Shown here: positions 6,088 through 9,049 of the stretch, piece by piece
Layout: every line of letters starts with the position of its first letter
Position numbering within the stretch: the first letter of the stretch is position 1
NCBI GenBank assembly: GCA_947505055.1
Contig: CANNLO010000182.1
Location: 1 to 9,049 of the forward strand
Direction: 5' to 3'
DNA length: 9,049 nucleotides
Source of the DNA: Methylococcaceae bacterium
Lineage (GTDB): Bacteria > Pseudomonadota > Gammaproteobacteria > Methylococcales > Methylomonadaceae
Notes under the pieces: generated by a model
Told to the model about the DNA's origin: nothing
The model's database searches: none
The model's input: the letters and a program-made list of their open reading frames with translations, nothing else
Position numbers and translations under genes: made by a program

Positions 6088-6618
6088 ATGTCATCACCAG
6101 ACACTACACTGGGCGAGAAGAAACATATTGTTTCAATGCGCATCAATATTAATGACCGTAACGCAATACAATCGATGGCGTCACGTCTTTGCATCCGGGA
6201 ATCGGAGCTGTATCGCCTCGCGGTGAGCATTATGCTGAAGCACTTGATAAAGCTTAATGATCTGGATCGTGCCGGCAGCGATTTATTGCCGCTGTTTATT
6301 GATTTCAGAGAAGAATTGGTTCAAAACCTGGGTTTGAAAAAACAACAGTTATTCACCATCATCAACAATGGCAATGTCCATCCGGATAAATTTGTCGGCA
6401 TGGCCGATATTGAATTGTTATTACTACCGCAGCATTTGTTAAAGCAACGCTTGTTAATGCTAAATGATGTACCAACCGACCAGCAACAAGACATCAATGC
6501 CTGGCTGAAAAGTTACTTTGTAAGCAAATATGATCTGGAAAAAACCACAGAAGTATTTGATGATGTCATGAAATCTGAAATACGATCTTCAGTTCCTGCT
6601 ATTTCTTGGGATGGCTAA
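6088..6618 (+). CDS. Ribbon-helix-helix-like DNA-binding protein, unknown role
   Basis: The 176-residue product is not a recognised named protein. Its N-terminus follows the ribbon-helix-helix (MetJ/Arc/CopG) pattern: a beta strand HIVSMRIN (13-20), a helix of about residues 22-34, a turn, and a second helix opening with ESELYRLAVSIMLKHL (38-53). The remaining 120 residues are leucine-rich and helical with no motif I can name, and would be a dimerisation or sensing region. The ATG at 6088 is the first possible start, because an in-frame stop lies at 6076; no clear Shine-Dalgarno sequence precedes it. A perfect inverted repeat lies 66 nt upstream. The gene stands alone between the RT remnant and uvrA, and the 127-nt gap plus uvrA's own promoter argue against a shared operon. 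There is no toxin gene downstream, so an antitoxin role is not supported. Confidence 0.75.
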   Translation: MSSPDTTLGEKKHIVSMRININDRNAIQSMASRLCIRESELYRLAVSIMLKHLIKLNDLDRAGSDLLPLFIDFREELVQNLGLKKQQLFTIINNGNVHPDKFVGMADIELLLLPQHLLKQRLLMLNDVPTDQQQDINAWLKSYFVSKYDLEKTTEVFDDVMKSEIRSSVPAISWDG

Positions 6619-6685
6619 AGCTGGGCTTTCTGCACCCCGCCAACTCACAAGTGAAAGACTGAAGATGCGTTTTAGTCTACGTTGT

Positions 6686-6714
6686 TTGTATTAAAACGGC
6701 TTTACTCGTATATT
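6686..6714 (+). promoter_or_regulatory. Sigma-70 promoter of uvrA
   Basis: TTGTAT (6686-6691) and TATATT (6709-6714) are separated by an optimal 17 nt; they match 4 and 5 of 6 consensus positions. The -10 ends about 31 nt before the uvrA ATG, giving a short leader. No CTGT-N8-ACAG LexA box is visible in the spacer 6619-6745, so SOS control in the enterobacterial manner is not supported. Confidence 0.5.
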
Positions 6715-6745
6715 ATATGGTTGTTTAAATTGCCGGAATTAATTA

Positions 6746-9049
6746 ATGGATACGATTAGCATCCGTGGTGCCAGAACGCATAACCTCAAAAATATCGATC
6801 TGGATTTGCCTAGAGACAAACTCATCGTCATCACCGGACTATCGGGGTCGGGTAAATCATCACTGGCCTTTGACACCATTTATGCTGAAGGGCAACGGCG
6901 CTATGTAGAATCGTTGTCTACTTATGCCCGCCAGTTTCTGTCGATGATGGAAAAGCCCGATGTCGATCATATTGAGGGGCTGTCTCCGGCTATTTCCATT
7001 GAACAAAAATCCACTTCGCACAATCCGCGTTCCACGGTCGGCACCATCACCGAGATCTACGATTATTTACGACTGCTCTATGCCCGTGCCGGAACGCCAC
7101 GCTGCCCGGAACATCAGGCTTCGCTGGAAGCACAAACCATCAGCCAGATGGTTGATCATGTGCTCTCGCAACCCCAGGATCAACGCTGGATGTTGCTGGC
7201 ACCGGTGGTCAATGAACGCAAAGGCGAACATATTCAACTGATCGATGATTTGCGCGCCCAGGGCTTTATTCGCGCCCGAATTGATGGCACGGTCTATGAC
7301 CTGGATGAAGCTCCGGAGCTGGATTTAAAAAAGAAACATACCATCGAGGTGATTGTCGACCGCTTTAAAATCCGTGAAGACATCGCCTTACGCTTATCCG
7401 AATCCTTTGAAACGGCATTGCGCATTGCCGATGGCATTGCAATTGCGGTGTGTATGGATGACAGTACCGAGCTGATGTTTTCAGAACGCTATGCCTGCCC
7501 GCAATGCGGCTACAGTTTAACGGAACTGGAACCGCGCATTTTCTCTTTTAATAACCCCAAAGGCGCTTGCGGCAGTTGTGACGGACTGGGTGTTCGGCAA
7601 CATTTTGATCCGGAACTGATTATCCATAATCCGGACATCAGTTTAGCTGGCGGTGCGGTTCGCGGCTGGGATCGACGCAATGCCTATTATTACCAGATCA
7701 TTTGCTCACTTGCCAAACACTATAATTTCGATCCGGAAGTACCGTTTTCGGAGCTTCCAAAATCAATCCAGACCGTTATTCTTTATGGTAGCGGAACTGA
7801 GGTTATCGAATTTAAATTCATGACCGGTGCCGGCGGCCACAAAAAGAAGCACCATAGTTTTGAAGGCATTATTGCCAATATGGAACGGCGCTATCATGAG
7901 ACTGACTCGTCTTTGGTGCGCGATGAACTGGCCAAGTATTTATCTCAAAAAGCCTGTAATGTTTGTGAGGGCGCGCGGCTTAATGTTTCTGCCCGAAACG
8001 TTTTTATCGAAGAACTACCCATCCACCAACTCACCCGCTTTCCGATTCGCAAATCTCTGGACTTTTTTAAGCATCTTCAGCTGACCGGCAAACGCGGCGA
8101 GGTGGCGGTGAAAATCGTCAAAGAAATACAGGAACGTCTGGAGTTTTTAGTCAATGTCGGTCTTGATTATTTAACGCTGGATCGCAGCGCGGACACGCTT
8201 TCGGGCGGCGAAGCGCAACGTATTCGGCTGGCCAGCCAAATCGGCGCCGGTTTGGTCGGCGTGATGTATGTGCTGGATGAACCGTCGATAGGTTTACATC
8301 AACGCGATAACCAGCGTTTGCTGAACACCTTGTTCCGTTTGCGCGACTTGGGCAACACCGTAATCGTGGTTGAGCATGATGAAGATGCAATCCGTTCCGC
8401 CCAGCATATTGTCGACATTGGCCCCGGTGCCGGTGTCCATGGTGGCCGCATTATTGCCCAAGGTTCCTTGGACGACATTCTTAACAGTGAGGAGTCTTTA
8501 ACCGGCCAATATTTATCAGGAAAAATCGGCATTACCGTTCCTGATAATTTAACGCCGGTCAATAAAGACAAACAAATAACCTTGCGTAATGCCAATGGCA
8601 ATAACCTGAAAAATGTCGACATTGCCTTTCCGATTGGCTTATTGACTTGTGTAACCGGCGTGTCAGGTTCGGGCAAATCAACCTTGGTCAATGATACTTT
8701 GTACCGTCATGCCGCACGTTTGATTAACCGGGCCGGAGTGATTCCCGCGCCTTGCGACGCGGTCGAAGGTCTGGAACATTTTGATAAGGTCGTCGACATT
8801 GATCAAAGTCCGATTGGACGGACGCCACGCTCGAATCCGGCCACTTACACCGGCTTGTTTACGCCGATTAGGGAATTGTTTTCAGCCACGCCCGAAGCCC
8901 GTTCACGCGGCTATACACCGGGACGTTTCAGTTTTAATGTCAAAGGCGGGCGTTGTGAATCCTGTAAAGGCGATGGCGTCATTAAAGTTGAAATGCATTT
9001 TTTGCCGGATATTTTCGTGCATTGCGATAACTGCGCAGGTAAACGTTAT
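6746..9049 (+). CDS. uvrA: Excinuclease ABC subunit A, UvrA (3' end cut by window)
   Basis: UvrA is the damage-sensing ATPase of nucleotide excision repair, which loads UvrB at bulky DNA lesions. The window contains the first 768 codons of roughly 940 expected, uninterrupted and still open at the edge. Seen in order: Walker [10 protein letters not shown] (31-39), the first zinc module C251-x2-C254-x20-C275-x2-C278, signature LSGGEAQR (485-492), Walker B YVLDEPS with E512, and VEHDEDAI. The second ATPase begins with Walker [10 protein letters not shown] (638-646), and the second zinc module C737-x2-C740-x19-C760-x2-C763 is complete. The second signature and Walker B lie beyond the window. The ATG at 6746 starts [17 protein letters not shown], the normal UvrA N-terminus, with a modest GGAA upstream. 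All key residues in the visible part are intact. Confidence 0.98.
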   Translation, partial: MDTISIRGARTHNLKNIDLDLPRDKLIVITGLSGSGKSSLAFDTIYAEGQRRYVESLSTYARQFLSMMEKPDVDHIEGLSPAISIEQKSTSHNPRSTVGTITEIYDYLRLLYARAGTPRCPEHQASLEAQTISQMVDHVLSQPQDQRWMLLAPVVNERKGEHIQLIDDLRAQGFIRARIDGTVYDLDEAPELDLKKKHTIEVIVDRFKIREDIALRLSESFETALRIADGIAIAVCMDDSTELMFSERYACPQCGYSLTELEPRIFSFNNPKGACGSCDGLGVRQHFDPELIIHNPDISLAGGAVRGWDRRNAYYYQIICSLAKHYNFDPEVPFSELPKSIQTVILYGSGTEVIEFKFMTGAGGHKKKHHSFEGIIANMERRYHETDSSLVRDELAKYLSQKACNVCEGARLNVSARNVFIEELPIHQLTRFPIRKSLDFFKHLQLTGKRGEVAVKIVKEIQERLEFLVNVGLDYLTLDRSADTLSGGEAQRIRLASQIGAGLVGVMYVLDEPSIGLHQRDNQRLLNTLFRLRDLGNTVIVVEHDEDAIRSAQHIVDIGPGAGVHGGRIIAQGSLDDILNSEESLTGQYLSGKIGITVPDNLTPVNKDKQITLRNANGNNLKNVDIAFPIGLLTCVTGVSGSGKSTLVNDTLYRHAARLINRAGVIPAPCDAVEGLEHFDKVVDIDQSPIGRTPRSNPATYTGLFTPIRELFSATPEARSRGYTPGRFSFNVKGGRCESCKGDGVIKVEMHFLPDIFVHCDNCAGKRY

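Noticed and set aside
8151..8691. Minus-strand ORFs inside uvrA
   Set aside because: They are antisense shadows of a fully conserved UvrA frame with all motifs intact.
1..9049. CRISPR array, tRNA or rRNA
   Set aside because: No regularly spaced repeats and no tRNA- or rRNA-like conserved segments were recognised on either strand.

Overview
The window looks like a chromosomal segment of a flagellated gammaproteobacterium. The evidence is a FliS with its own sigma-28-type promoter, a NodT/OprM-type outer-membrane lipoprotein and a proteobacterial UvrA. The gene style (moderate GC in genes, AT-rich spacers) would suit a gammaproteobacterial methanotroph or a relative, but that placement is inference only.

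Layout. Positions 1-640 hold no convincing gene. This stretch is AT-rich, with short inverted and direct repeats, and has a strong minus-strand hairpin (549-579) just downstream of fliS. fliS (641-1033, minus) encodes the flagellin chaperone and is preceded by a good FliA (sigma-28) promoter. Divergent from it is a tightly packed four-gene plus-strand operon (1244-5552): a DevC/MacB-like permease, an ABC ATPase, a periplasmic adaptor and an outer-membrane factor. The last three junctions are a 3-nt gap and two ATGA overlaps, so one transcript encodes a complete inner-to-outer-membrane ABC exporter. Its substrate cannot be read from the sequence.

Immediately after the outer-membrane factor, and apparently overlapping its stop codon, lies an antisense remnant of a reverse transcriptase (about 5539-5882, minus). 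It keeps the GLPIGNLNSQF motif, whose GxxxSQ core is characteristic of diversity-generating-retroelement (DGR) enzymes, and an RYCDDF active site. It has lost both ends, carries a one-base deletion in a T run and seems to have lost an internal segment. No template repeat, variable repeat or accessory gene was seen, so this is a fossil rather than a working system.

Next comes a ribbon-helix-helix-like regulator gene (6088-6618) with a perfect 14-bp inverted repeat upstream that is a good candidate operator. The window ends inside uvrA (6746-9049, first 768 codons), which has a sigma-70-like promoter and no visible LexA box.

The most noteworthy items are the RT fossil fused to the end of the exporter operon, the regulator-plus-operator pair, the orphan fliS with a FliA promoter, and the strand-asymmetric hairpin. 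No intact, clearly new system is demonstrable here.
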